Of a stretch of DNA of 64,000 nt, positions 19,087 to 27,753 are shown in pieces. Origin of the DNA: Nostoc sp. UHCC 0302 (lineage in GTDB: Bacteria > Cyanobacteriota > Cyanobacteriia > Cyanobacteriales > Nostocaceae); contig NZ_CP151099.1 of the NCBI RefSeq assembly GCF_038096175.1, positions 1,304,501-1,368,500 of the forward strand, in the 5' to 3' direction. The position numbers and the translations under genes were made by a program. A model generated the notes under the pieces. That model searched no databases. It was not told the DNA's origin and worked only from the letters and a program-made list of their open reading frames with translations. The first letter of the stretch is position 1. Every line of letters starts with the position of its first letter.

Positions 19087-19542
19087 ATGCTGCAACACTT
19101 TCAAATGTGGAGTGGACTATTGTCCATGCTGGGGATTTTGACAACAGCATTGAGTGCTAACGCAGATATATCCAGCACGTTAGTTGTTGAAGTGAATGGA
19201 TTGAGAAATCGTCAAGGGCAGGTGTGCTTGAGTATATTTTTAAATAGTCGAGGTTTTCCGAGTAATAGTGCAAATGCATTACAGAGTAAATGCGTTAAGA
19301 TTACAGATGTTCCATTACAAGTTAAATTTGAACAATTGTCACCAGGAAGCTATGCGATCGGCGTTCTGCATGACGAAAACACTGACAATCAACCAAATCT
19401 TAATTTTTTAGGTATCCCGACCGAAGGTTTTGGATTTTCTCGAAATCCAGCTATTGTTGCTGGCCCACCCAAGTTTGCCGATTCGGTCTTTATCGTTGCA
19501 GGCCCAACTATGACAGTTCAGATTCAGGTAAATTACTTATAA
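19087..19542 (+). CDS. Exported DUF2141 protein
   Basis: From the ATG with TTTAGG 8 nt upstream the product is 151 residues; an ATG 27 nt earlier abuts the palindrome and has a poorer ribosome site. Signal peptide MLQHFQMWSGLLSMLGILTT ending near ALSANA. The mature part matches DUF2141: VVEVNGLRNRQGQVCLSIFL, PGSYAIGVLHDENTDNQ and the hallmark GIPTEGFGFSRNP. The family is a small beta-sandwich of unknown function, secreted or periplasmic. It lies between the operator and the Omp85-like gene, so is probably in the same regulated unit. Confidence 0.85.
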   Translation: MLQHFQMWSGLLSMLGILTTALSANADISSTLVVEVNGLRNRQGQVCLSIFLNSRGFPSNSANALQSKCVKITDVPLQVKFEQLSPGSYAIGVLHDENTDNQPNLNFLGIPTEGFGFSRNPAIVAGPPKFADSVFIVAGPTMTVQIQVNYL

Positions 19543-19666
19543 TTCAAGCAATAGGAAAGATTTCACAGTAATATTTTTTACTCACAGTGATTTAAATTAT
19601 CAGCAGACTATGATAATGGGATAATTTAACTGTTACCAAAGTCTAGCTAATGCCAAAGCTTGAGTT

Positions 19667-21172
19667 ATGGGTATTCAAATAGCTGTAGTTTTGATTGTGG
19701 CGATGTTAGTGAGTGGGGAAAATAAGAAAGCGCTTGCGGACTCCCAACCTTCTACTCAAGACAAGACTGGTGATGTTGTGACATCAGGGTACGCTAAATA
19801 CGGTGATTATATAGAATCGACTTTTGTAGAGAACTCGAAAACAGAAAGCGCCCAAACTCTTGAGTTTTCCCAGCAAGTTGTCAAAGATATCCAGATTCGT
19901 TTTGTTAATGACAAAGGTAAGTCAGTCGATGACCAGGGTCAGCCAATTAATGGACGTACCCAAAGAGATTTTATCCTTGGTCTTCTAAGACTTAAACCCG
20001 GCCAGGTATTCCGCGAGGATACACTTGAAGCGGACTTGCAACGACTCAGGAGATTAGAGTCATTGAATAAAGTCGAAGTTTTCAAACAAGAAGATGCTTC
20101 TGGTGTTGACATTATCTATGATATTCAAGAGCGCCGCTATCCGGCTTTGAACTTCGGAGGTGGCAATAGTGAAGATATTGGGCTTTATGGACAAGTAGGC
20201 TATAAAGATGCAAATATTAGTGGTTTGAGCGATCGCCTAGATACAAATATTCAGATCAGCGGTAAAGATGTCCAGTTTAATGGTGAGTTTACTAGCCCTT
20301 ATCGTCCCGGAGAACCAAACCGTTTAGGCTATAACATTAGAGCTTTTCGCAGTCGAGATTTATCTTCAACCTTCAACGAAGATGTCAAATTATCCAACGG
20401 TGACAAAGTGCGCGAAGGAAGATTTGGTGGTTCGGTGGGACTTTTACGGTCTTTCGATGACTGGGATACAGGTATCGCTCTCAACTACACCAGAATTAGC
20501 CTTCGGGATAAAGATTACAACGTTACACAAGTTGATAGTTTAGGAAGTCCACTTTCTTTAAGTGGTACTGGCATTGATGACTTATTTACAGTATCTTTTT
20601 CCGTATCGAGAGATCAACGCGATCGCCGTGATAATCCAACGCAAGGATCAATCCTTACCCTTAGCACTGAACAAGCAATTCCTATTGGACTAGGTAATAT
20701 TTCCAGCAACAGACTTCGGGGAGACTATATCCAATATCTACCAGTCACCTGGATAGGTCACGGTCGCCCAACAGATAATCCAGAAATGATCGCTTTTAAT
20801 TTGCAAATTGGCTCATTTATTGGAGATTTTACGCCAGCTGATGCATTCAATATCGGCGGACTTGATTCTGTAAGAGGCTACGGTTATGGTAAAGTTGCCA
20901 GTGGTCGGAGTTATGGTTTGGCTTCTATAGAATATCGTTTCCCAGTTTTTCAATCAATAGGGGGAGTAATCTTTACTGACTTCGCCTCAGATTTCGGGTC
21001 TGGTAAAACAGTACTAGGAGAACCCGGCGAACTGCGAGACAAACCTGGGAGTGGCTTTGGTTACGGCTTAGGAGTGCGAGCAAACTCACCTTTTGGACTC
21101 ATTCGGGGTGACTTCGGAATTAGCGACCAAGGAGAAGTAAGATTTGAAGTTACTACTGGCCAAAGGTTTTGA
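19667..21172 (+). CDS. Omp85/BamA-superfamily outer-membrane protein
   Basis: A 501-residue protein with an N-terminal signal-like segment ending near KKALA, a POTRA domain (about residues 70-155: QRDFILGLLRLKPGQVFRED, then LNKVEVFKQ) and a C-terminal 16-stranded barrel of the surface-antigen type. The lid-lock motif VRGYGYG is present near residue 410, and the last residue is an aromatic Phe as usual for barrels. Shorter than BamA, with one recognisable POTRA, so closer to ShlB/TpsB-like or cyanobacterial short Omp85 proteins. ATG is preceded by an in-frame stop. With DUF2141 and ABC-2 neighbours it may act in export across the outer membrane; that is inference. Confidence 0.85.
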   Translation: MGIQIAVVLIVAMLVSGENKKALADSQPSTQDKTGDVVTSGYAKYGDYIESTFVENSKTESAQTLEFSQQVVKDIQIRFVNDKGKSVDDQGQPINGRTQRDFILGLLRLKPGQVFREDTLEADLQRLRRLESLNKVEVFKQEDASGVDIIYDIQERRYPALNFGGGNSEDIGLYGQVGYKDANISGLSDRLDTNIQISGKDVQFNGEFTSPYRPGEPNRLGYNIRAFRSRDLSSTFNEDVKLSNGDKVREGRFGGSVGLLRSFDDWDTGIALNYTRISLRDKDYNVTQVDSLGSPLSLSGTGIDDLFTVSFSVSRDQRDRRDNPTQGSILTLSTEQAIPIGLGNISSNRLRGDYIQYLPVTWIGHGRPTDNPEMIAFNLQIGSFIGDFTPADAFNIGGLDSVRGYGYGKVASGRSYGLASIEYRFPVFQSIGGVIFTDFASDFGSGKTVLGEPGELRDKPGSGFGYGLGVRANSPFGLIRGDFGISDQGEVRFEVTTGQRF

Positions 21173-21186
21173 AATTAGTCCAAAAT

Positions 21187-21214
21187 TGTAGAGACGCGAT
21201 TCATCGCGTCTACA
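21187..21214. repeat. Dispersed hairpin repeat (GACGCGA-TTCA-TCGCGTC)
   Basis: GACGCGA and TCGCGTC pair around TTCA, with outer TGTAGA/TACA arms. Close copies sit near 22831-22854 and 46806-46825. It lies between the Omp85-like and ABC-2 permease genes and is a typical cyanobacterial intergenic repeat. Confidence 0.7.
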
Positions 21215-21242
21215 CAAGAGTCCAAATATTGACCCTTGACTA

Positions 21243-22016
21243 ATGAAATATTGGCGTGAAACCATAGCTGTAACTCAACGCATTTTAATTGAACTGTTGC
21301 GCCGCCGACGCAGCCTAATTTTTTGGAGTATTTTTCCCGTTTCAGTATTAATTCTCAGCGGATTTATTTTGGCAGAACGAGCAAAACTACCTATAGATGT
21401 TGCTTTTGAATATGCAGCACCCTCAACTTTGGCAGGTGCAGCACTATTTTTTAGCTGTTTGGGTGGTAGTGTTGCAACCGTAGTTGCAGAAAGAGAACAG
21501 CAAACCCTCAAACGCTTGTTTCTTTCTCCCTTAAGTGGTGCATCCTATTTTTTGGGGATTTTTCTCGCTCATAGTTGCATTGGAATCGGGCAGACACTCT
21601 TGGTTTATACTATTGCTGCATTTTGGGGTGCTACCTTTCAAGGTTCGATTTTCTTAGGAATTACAATTATTTTAATGTGTATTATTGCTTATGTCGGCTT
21701 AGGTTTTATTTTAGGTACACAATTAGCTCGTCGTATCGAAGATGTCAATTCGTTAGTAGCAGCTTTTGGGGTTCCCTTATTAATTTTAGGTGGAGCATTT
21801 TTGCCGAGTTCTCTATTTCCCAAAACATTAATCAATATTGCTAAATTTAACCCAATTTATCATATGAACGAAGCTCTCGTAGGAGTTTCAGCTAAAGGTA
21901 ATGATATTGATAAAATTGCATTCCACTTTTGGTTTTTATTAGTATTCGCTGTATTAATGGTTTTAGGTGGTTGGTTATCTTATCAACGGATGTTAATAGT
22001 TGAAAGGCGACTCTAA
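21243..22016 (+). CDS. ABC-2 type transporter permease
   Basis: A 257-residue membrane protein with about six helices. It begins with a cytoplasmic TQRILIELLRRRRSLIFW segment typical of ABC-2 permeases; the helix 2-3 region LKRLFLSPLSGASYFLGIFL matches the conserved LR-x-L-x-x-x-P-x-S turn, and GGAFLPSSLFPKTLINIAKF with NPIYHMNEAL matches the C-terminal hydrophilic signature. No ATP-binding subunit gene lies on either side: what follows is a convergent gene. It therefore needs an ATPase encoded elsewhere, or the local one has been lost. Possibly read through from the Omp85-like gene 70 nt upstream. Confidence 0.87.
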   Translation: MKYWRETIAVTQRILIELLRRRRSLIFWSIFPVSVLILSGFILAERAKLPIDVAFEYAAPSTLAGAALFFSCLGGSVATVVAEREQQTLKRLFLSPLSGASYFLGIFLAHSCIGIGQTLLVYTIAAFWGATFQGSIFLGITIILMCIIAYVGLGFILGTQLARRIEDVNSLVAAFGVPLLILGGAFLPSSLFPKTLINIAKFNPIYHMNEALVGVSAKGNDIDKIAFHFWFLLVFAVLMVLGGWLSYQRMLIVERRL

Positions 22017-22058
22017 ACAATACTTAAAGTGAATAATTGTTGTACTGAGTAGAGCTAA

Positions 22059-22097
22059 AATTCAAGTTTTATGCGTTAACTGCATAAAACTTGAATT
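22059..22097. terminator. Bidirectional terminator-like hairpin between convergent genes
   Basis: A perfect 16-bp stem (AATTCAAGTTTTATGC with its complement) and 7-nt loop GTTAACT, 42 nt past the permease stop and 12 nt past the stop of the leftward exported protein. Position and symmetry fit a shared terminator, though no long T-run follows on either strand. Confidence 0.55.
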
Positions 22098-22109
22098 GCT
22101 TAAGAAAGA

Positions 22110-22733
22110 TTAGTCAATGAGTTGTGGGGTGGGAGTTTGGATATTGATATCTGCTTGAGATAATTTAGGGAGTAACCAGTTGGTTTCACCCACCTTGAAA
22201 ACTTTGGCAGGTTCAACATTAAAGTCAATCACACCAGTTGCTGGATTGGCTCTAGCAATAGACTGTGTGCCATCAACAAACTTCACAGCGATTGGTTCAG
22301 TCAGCTCTTGTGGTTGAGTATTTGGACTGAGAACTACCTGAGTACCTGCGGGCAAGTAGATACCATCGCAATCCCAATCATCATCTGTGATTTGCCCTGC
22401 CGCTAAGAAGTAGAGTTGGGTTGGAGATTTTTTTGGTTTATTAGCATAGACAGCCAATGTGTTTCTAGTTTGATTGCGGCACTGCGCCCGCTTAGTAGCA
22501 GTTTCTATTACATTCTTCTGAAACTGCAATTGTGCCAGCCGCTGCTGAAATTGTTCAGGTGTATAGCCAGCTTGCTCAGGTGTATCCTTCACAATTAGAA
22601 GCTCATTGAGCGCCTGAGTAACCTCAGCATAATCAGCCCCCTTGGTGAAATTTTTGCTAGCCCACGAAGGCTGAGCAATTGTCAGGTTGACGAGCAAAAC
22701 AAGAGCGACAAGAAAAAATTTGAGAAGCCGCAT
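22110..22733 (-). CDS. Exported protein of unknown function
   Basis: ATG with AAAGGT about 8 nt upstream; the frame runs 13 codons further up but that start lacks a site. The 207-residue product begins MRLLKFFLVALVLLVNLTIA, a signal peptide with probable cleavage after QPSWA. The mature part has a helical section (YAEVTQALNELLIVKDTPEQ, QQRLAQLQFQKNVIETATKR) and a Cys pair in AQCRNQ and DDDWDCDG that could form a disulfide. No family is recognised. The next leftward gene upstream, separated by about 475 nt, has a similar signal peptide ending in PSWA, but the mature parts are unlike. Confidence 0.7.
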   Translation of the reverse strand: MRLLKFFLVALVLLVNLTIAQPSWASKNFTKGADYAEVTQALNELLIVKDTPEQAGYTPEQFQQRLAQLQFQKNVIETATKRAQCRNQTRNTLAVYANKPKKSPTQLYFLAAGQITDDDWDCDGIYLPAGTQVVLSPNTQPQELTEPIAVKFVDGTQSIARANPATGVIDFNVEPAKVFKVGETNWLLPKLSQADINIQTPTPQLID

Positions 22734-23207
22734 ATTTTTACCTTTTTTTGAGATTAGCATTCGTTCTATCAAGAAATATGATGAGTCATACCAATTTGAA
22801 AAAAGAATGTTGACAAATAAACCATGCTGTAGAAGCGCGATTCATCGCGTCTTCACCCAAGGATATGTTGCAATCATTAATTGAATTGGTATCAGTTGTG
22901 TAAGAGAGAATGAAGGCAGAATTATTGTCATATTAATGCTTGTCTACATATTGCTATTGGTTTATTTAGTCTGTAGTCTCTGAACGTCAGTGTAAATTTC
23001 ACTGCATTTGTTATGACTTTACTTTAAGCAAAGTAATTAATAAAAGCAAATAGGATTATTTTTTGATTAAATAATTATAATTGATTAATTGTCTGAGATA
23101 ATATCTCAATTTTGGAAGTACATGGTTGATGTAACTGACCAAAGACCTTTGAAAAGAGGTTGAAATCTTTACCTATTAGGTAGTTTGGTAGCTGGCTCGA
23201 CTAACAT
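22734..23207. other. Spacer with one dispersed hairpin
   Basis: Contains a GCGCGATTCATCGCGTC hairpin near 22831-22854, a diverged copy of the repeat at 21187. Otherwise AT-rich, with no supported gene. Confidence 0.5.
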
Positions 23208-23525
23208 TTACTTGAATCTTGGCTCTTTAAGATTGGGAAAATTCTCAAGCCTGCTTGGATTCACCCATCGATTAATAAATTCGTTATTATTCTTGCGTAC
23301 TTGAATTTGTACTTGCTTAGAGCTTAATTTAACTACTTCAGCAGGGATTTTTTGAACATCAGTAGAGTCAGCACGGGCTTTGTAGAGCCATATAACTTTT
23401 TGTCCAACTTCAAAGGATTCAGGATTGCTAACTAAGGAAAGATGTGTTTCTGCCCAAGACGGAGATGCAACTACTAAGTTGATTAAAAGTACTAATATTG
23501 CTAGAGAAGTAGGAAAGACTTTCAT
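23208..23525 (-). CDS. Small exported protein of unknown function
   Basis: A 105-residue product with a clear signal peptide (MKVFPTSLAILVLLINLVVA, cleavage after SPSWA). The mature 80 residues, FEVGQKVIWLYKARADSTDV and PAEVVKLSSKQVQIQVRKNN, look like a small all-beta Tudor/SH3-like barrel, ending WVNPSRLENFPNL. It starts 10 nt after the stop of the CadD-like gene, so the two are probably co-transcribed. No family name is offered; the fold is a guess from the strand pattern. Confidence 0.7.
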   Translation of the reverse strand: MKVFPTSLAILVLLINLVVASPSWAETHLSLVSNPESFEVGQKVIWLYKARADSTDVQKIPAEVVKLSSKQVQIQVRKNNNEFINRWVNPSRLENFPNLKEPRFK

Positions 23526-23535
23526 ATTGTTTTGT

Positions 23536-24240
23536 TTACAAACTTTGAGTTCTAAATTTGGAAATTTGAATTATTTTGATAAATCCCATTAAAGATAGAC
23601 AAGAAACTGTCAAAGTAATTGGAGTTAGCGAGGCACTATCTAAGATAATAAATACACCTAAGCCTATCAATACAAAGGGAACAAAATTATTGCCGTAGCG
23701 TGTTAGCAGATTAGCGATCGCTCTTTTACAAGTTAGTTTATATGTTATATAGCACCAAACCCCAACTAGTAACAGAAAGACTGCAACTATTACGAGTAAC
23801 TCCCAGAGAGTGCTATTAGCAAATAAGGGCATATAAATACCTACATTATCACTACCATTAGCGATGGTAATAGCCGCTACACTATAAGCTTGAGGAGACA
23901 AAAAGCTAGCAAAGTTAGAGGAATGAGAAAATTCTGTTTCCGAATTGGTCTCGGAGGACAAATCGCTTTCTAGATTCAGCAGACGATTTAGTCCAAGGGT
24001 GATGGGTACTAAACCTAGAAGACCAATCCAATGGGATGGCAGTACCAAGCCTCCTAAAAAACCAACTAGGCTAGCAATGACCAGAGTACAGAAGCCCAGA
24101 TACTGACCAATGACTATGTGCCGACGACGGAAAGTTGCGTTCACCTGCGAGAATAATAGCGTGAGGATAACTAAATCATCCAAGTTTGTGGCTGTAAAAG
24201 CTGTAATTCCAGTGGCAATGGCACTAATAAGTTCGTTCAT
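23536..24240 (-). CDS. CadD-family (cadmium resistance) transporter
   Basis: A 234-residue inner-membrane protein with about six helices. The N-terminal GITAFTATNLDDLVILTLLF is the signature of the CadD/LysE-like family, in which the NLDD residues lie in helix 1; AAITIANGSDNVGIYMPLF repeats the motif in the second half as expected for an inverted repeat. The start has the good ribosome site GGAGAG. Staphylococcal CadD gives cadmium resistance; here the cation is uncertain. The co-transcribed small exported protein downstream has no known link to metals. Confidence 0.8.
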   Translation of the reverse strand: MNELISAIATGITAFTATNLDDLVILTLLFSQVNATFRRRHIVIGQYLGFCTLVIASLVGFLGGLVLPSHWIGLLGLVPITLGLNRLLNLESDLSSETNSETEFSHSSNFASFLSPQAYSVAAITIANGSDNVGIYMPLFANSTLWELLVIVAVFLLLVGVWCYITYKLTCKRAIANLLTRYGNNFVPFVLIGLGVFIILDSASLTPITLTVSCLSLMGFIKIIQISKFRTQSL

Positions 24241-24519
24241 TTCTATCTCTCCTTCATCAGCACACTGGTGTTCTGTATACTGTTATCTAGTTGATGTCTG
24301 CAAATAATCTGGAAAGTCGCTACTAGTCCAAGTGTGGATATGTAACGTCCCAGTTAAACTGATAGGTTAAATTCAAGCTAATATTTGTTTGTATTAAAAC
24401 TCTACGAAGTTTGTGCTGAATTAACAGTGGAAGAGTCAAGACTTTAATCTATAGAAATACATTAAGTTATTAAAATTTAGACTCGCACTCTATTGGAAGA
24501 TAACAAAACTGGCTGTAAC

Positions 24520-25182
24520 TCATGGTTGGCGACGAATGTACTGGTCAAAAACTTTGACATTATCTCCAATTGGTAGTTGACGATTGCTAGCTTGATTAAC
24601 GGCAGCTAGATTGGAAAATTTATCATTCATTTGAACATTGAATCCTGGGACTATACTGACTCGATTTTCTTTAGTCTCTTGGGAAGTAGACACTAAATTT
24701 ACTTTTAGTTCCCGGAGCATTTTCTGCTGCTCTTTGACAATTTGGCTTAGTTCGGCAAGCTGTTGAGAATGCAAAGTATCTAATTTTTCATGCAGTAGTT
24801 CAATATTTTGTCCAGCTCTCAAATTCACTTGGTGGTCAATTTCAGAGTTCCTCCGGTCAGTATCAGATTGGCGATTCTGACTCATCAAAACAATTGGTGC
24901 TGTGTAAGCTGAGGCAAATGAAAATACTAAGTTGAGCATCATGAACGGTGACGCATCCCAGTGAGGAACCCCTGGCATTAAATTTATACCGACCCATCCT
25001 GCCAAAACGGTGCTTTGGCAAATCAAAAATTTCCAAGAACCGACTTGAGTTGCTAATTTATCAGCAAGGCGTTGCCCTGAAGTTAATTGTTGATTATCAA
25101 TAAAAATTTGTTCTGGCTTGGGTTGTTGTATCTTAACTACCGTATCAGTTTTGTTTACAAATAATGTTTTAAATGGATTCAT
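24520..25182 (-). CDS. DUF1003 membrane protein
   Basis: From the ATG preceded by AGGT about 7 nt upstream the product has 220 residues; the open frame goes 31 codons further but without a ribosome site. The core GQRLADKLATQVGSWKFLIC, two membrane helices around GWVGINLMPGVPHWDASPFM (DPYPF in many relatives) and LNLVFSFASAYTAPIVLMSQ match DUF1003. Then NRQSDTDRRNSEIDHQVNLR leads into a helical coiled-coil (ELLHEKLDTLHSQQLAELSQ) and a variable tail. Function is unknown; the family is often linked with metal or acid stress, without proof here. Confidence 0.85.
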   Translation of the reverse strand: MNPFKTLFVNKTDTVVKIQQPKPEQIFIDNQQLTSGQRLADKLATQVGSWKFLICQSTVLAGWVGINLMPGVPHWDASPFMMLNLVFSFASAYTAPIVLMSQNRQSDTDRRNSEIDHQVNLRAGQNIELLHEKLDTLHSQQLAELSQIVKEQQKMLRELKVNLVSTSQETKENRVSIVPGFNVQMNDKFSNLAAVNQASNRQLPIGDNVKVFDQYIRRQP

Positions 25183-25393
25183 GTTGTACCTAGTTGCGTC
25201 GCTGGCGTTTGGTTTAACCGGACATTTACAATGTACGCTGCCCAGACGATAGGAACAAATATTCTTTTTGTTCAATACGATAAATAAAAGTGATTATAGT
25301 GTTAAATCAGAGTTGACCGCACAGTAGCAGATGTTGATTATCAGCGAGAGTTACTCAATCTCTGCTAGCCACAGCAGCAGGTGTGGCTGTTGC

Positions 25394-25583
25394 TCATACT
25401 CCAGAACCAACTATAAGATTAACTATTTCTTCATTGAGAATATATTCAACTTCAACACCAGTAGTCAATAATTTATGAAAGCGACGGTTATTTTCCAGCA
25501 AGTCGGAGCTTTCTGTATAAGTAACCTGAGAGATAGCTGCGGCGATACGCAATATTTTGAGCAACTGAATCAAATGCTCAATA
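25394..25583 (-). pseudogene. Fragment of a type I restriction subunit HsdR (N-terminal region)
   Basis: A minus-strand frame reads HLIQLLKILRIAAAISQVTY, then LLENNRRFHKLLTTGVEVEY and ends in TGA. The NRRFHxLLxxGVEVEY block resembles the N-terminal nuclease region of HsdR proteins. Nothing before or after belongs to the family, so this would be a roughly 60-residue relic. No HsdM or HsdS is in the window. The assignment rests on one motif. Confidence 0.45.
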
Positions 25584-26066
25584 GTTTAAACTATAGAAGC
25601 GATGGCGGCTTAATGCAGTAGAGAAGCGATCGCAGTTCCGTATGAGCGATCGCCATGACTAATCCCTAACCACAGGGATTGATTCTGACAATTATATTTG
25701 TTGCAATACTTTAACGATTGCAGTGCTAGCCCCCTCATCCCAAAATTATTAATACATAAAAAGTAGGTAATTGCTCTACTTAGCCACAAGCGAACAATCA
25801 CCTAAATAAATGAGTGTCTTTACGTTTTAACTCGTAAACGCAAACTGTAACGAGTATGTTACCAGTTTCACCTAACAAAAATGTATTTATTTCAAAAATA
25901 GTACTTATTGGCGAATGTCTCAGATGTACTCTATGCCGAATCATCTTATCTGCTCGAACTTGGAGGAACAACAAAGATAACAGGACAAACACTTGAAGTT
26001 TAGATGTGACGTGGTTGATAACAAGTTACTATACAGCAGTTACTTTCATAGCAGGGCAGCAAGATT
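25584..26066. other. Spacer with possible coding debris
   Basis: HIP1 sites near 25625 and 25645. A plus-strand frame ending at TAG 26003 reads LLANVSDVLYAESSYLLELG and GGTTKITGQTLEV, resembling the end of a protein, but it has no start and no recognised family. Confidence 0.35.
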
Positions 26067-26489
26067 ATGGCAAAAATTATAGGCACTGATGGAAACGATA
26101 CTTTGGTCGGAACTCCTGGGAATGACAGATTTATTGGCAGTCCCGGTGATGATATCATTACCGGTGGAAAAGGTACCGATATTATTGACTACAGCGATTT
26201 AGGACAAGCTGTGATTGTTCAGCCAGTGGTTATCCAAAAAGGTGCGATTGGAACTGACACGTTTAAAGATTTCTTTGAAACCGTCATTGGTGCTAGGGGA
26301 CAGGCTAACAGCATTGATGCTACTTCTGATAACACAAATGTATCAATAGTAGCTGACTTGTCTAAAGAAAGACTAGAGATCAGAGTTGTCGGTTTGTCGC
26401 CAATAATAGTCAAGGTGAAGAATTTTGTAAATGTAATTGGTACAAATCAAAATGACACCATTACTGCAAACGAAGGTACTTCTCTTTAG
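26067..26489 (+). CDS. RTX-like calcium-binding repeat protein (short)
   Basis: A 140-residue protein opening MAKIIGTDGNDTLVGTPGND, then RFIGSPGDDIITGGKGTDII: three to four GGxGxDxLx-type nonapeptides, which bind calcium in a parallel beta roll. The rest (IDATSDNTNVSIVADLSKER and VKNFVNVIGTNQNDTITANE) resembles the repeat-flanking part of large cyanobacterial haemolysin-like proteins. No signal peptide, as usual for type I secretion, but no HlyB/D genes are near. It is much shorter than typical members and may be a 5' remnant. A hairpin of GTACTTC/GAAGTAC arms (26476-26501) covers its stop codon. Confidence 0.75.
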   Translation: MAKIIGTDGNDTLVGTPGNDRFIGSPGDDIITGGKGTDIIDYSDLGQAVIVQPVVIQKGAIGTDTFKDFFETVIGARGQANSIDATSDNTNVSIVADLSKERLEIRVVGLSPIIVKVKNFVNVIGTNQNDTITANEGTSL

Positions 26490-26989
26490 TAAAGGAAGTA
26501 CTGAGGCTCCAAATAAGCAAGTTCCAGTCTCGGCAACGATAATGTGATCGTATTAGCATTCATTTATTTTCTTAATATCTAAAATATTTTTATAGCAGGC
26601 ACAAAAATATCAGTGCTTAAATTTAGAATCAAGAATTTACAATTTCAATAAACAAATTAATAAAAATTTTAGACTTGCACTAAGTTTGTTTCCACATTTA
26701 CCTATTAGTTTCTGCAACTTTAAACTTTTTACCATCTCCCATTGGTACAGTATAAATTTTGATTATTTTTGATAACTTAGTCAGTATTCGTTTGCAACGC
26801 TCTTCTCAAAGATATGATTTTTCAGACGTCTAAAGACGGTAATCATCTTTTAATCAGCAACTATACAAAAATATCATGCAAAAAATGTGGTTTTAACTAC
26901 GCTATTACGCTGAATTAGTAAGATAAACTTACGGTATGCGATGTTAGTAAACTACTGAGTTTCATTAAGCAACAAAAAAGGGAGAACCA
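26490..26989. other. AT-rich spacer
   Basis: No gene seen. AAAAGGGAGAACC just before the next ATG is a good ribosome site for it. Confidence 0.5.
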
Positions 26990-27214
26990 ATGAGTAAAGA
27001 AGTAACAAAAGTAATATTCTGGGAAGAAAATCAAAAAGATTTTGTAAAAAAGTTTTATGATTTACAATTTACTCCCAGAATAGGAGAAGAAGTTTACCTA
27101 AAAAAGGAGAAATGGAAAGTAACTAGAGTTGAGCATGATTTAGAAGTCAGCGAGGTTAATGTCTACATAGAATTACTCAAAAAAGCTAAGCAGGAAAAAT
27201 CATCTAATTCCTAA
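26990..27214 (+). CDS. Small hypothetical cytoplasmic protein
   Basis: Seventy-four residues, lysine- and glutamate-rich, with a strong ribosome site AAGGGAG. KVIFWEENQKDFVKKFYDLQ then PRIGEEVYLKKEKWKVTRVE and VNVYIELLKKAKQ suggests a short beta-barrel-like domain with a helix. No recognised family. It stands alone, followed by a GGGAGG/CCTCCC hairpin. Confidence 0.6.
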   Translation: MSKEVTKVIFWEENQKDFVKKFYDLQFTPRIGEEVYLKKEKWKVTRVEHDLEVSEVNVYIELLKKAKQEKSSNS

Positions 27215-27244
27215 ATAAAAGTTAATACCTCAACTATCATGAAA

Positions 27245-27263
27245 GGGAGGTTATTAGCCTCCC
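27245..27263 (+). terminator. Possible terminator hairpin
   Basis: GGGAGG and CCTCCC pair around a 7-nt loop TTATTAG, 30 nt after the small hypothetical gene. The T-run is poor, so termination is only plausible. Confidence 0.4.
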
Positions 27264-27753
27264 TCAATAGTATCTCTTATGACAACTTTACTTAAAATTA
27301 ATTTTATACACAAGCCCCATTATACGTGTGAGAATATCTTACTTTTGGGAGTTGCTTTTATCCAAATATAGAAAAATTATTTACCGATTGATAATAACTA
27401 ATCGACTGAAAGATACACCTAACTCTGTAACCATTTATAAATTTTTTTATTCTATATAAAGCAATACAGTTCAGTTAAGGCTAAAATTCTTTGCCAAAGT
27501 CAATTTTTTTAACGTAGACGCGCAGCAGCTTGCCGCAGGCTACCGCCTTCGCATAGCGTCTGTCTGCGACACGCTGCGCGAACGCAGAGAAGGACGCCAA
27601 GAGAAGAAAGAAATACTTAACTAAACTGTATTACTATATAAAGCCATTAATAATTATATTACTTCTTCTACTAATTGATAGAAATGGGTCACGGATATTG
27701 ACAATTATCCATGACCCATTTCTATAAGAATATATTTAAGTTTCAAGTGATTG
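27264..27753. other. Spacer with palindromic dispersed repeats
   Basis: Around 27513-27600 lies a G+C-rich stretch of overlapping short repeats (GCTTGCCGCAGGC, TTCGCATAGCG, CGCTGCGCGAACGCAGAG) of the type common between Nostoc genes. A palindrome ATGGGTCA...TGACCCAT spans about 27684-27721, just past the end of the leftward pentapeptide gene, and may terminate it. Confidence 0.5.
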
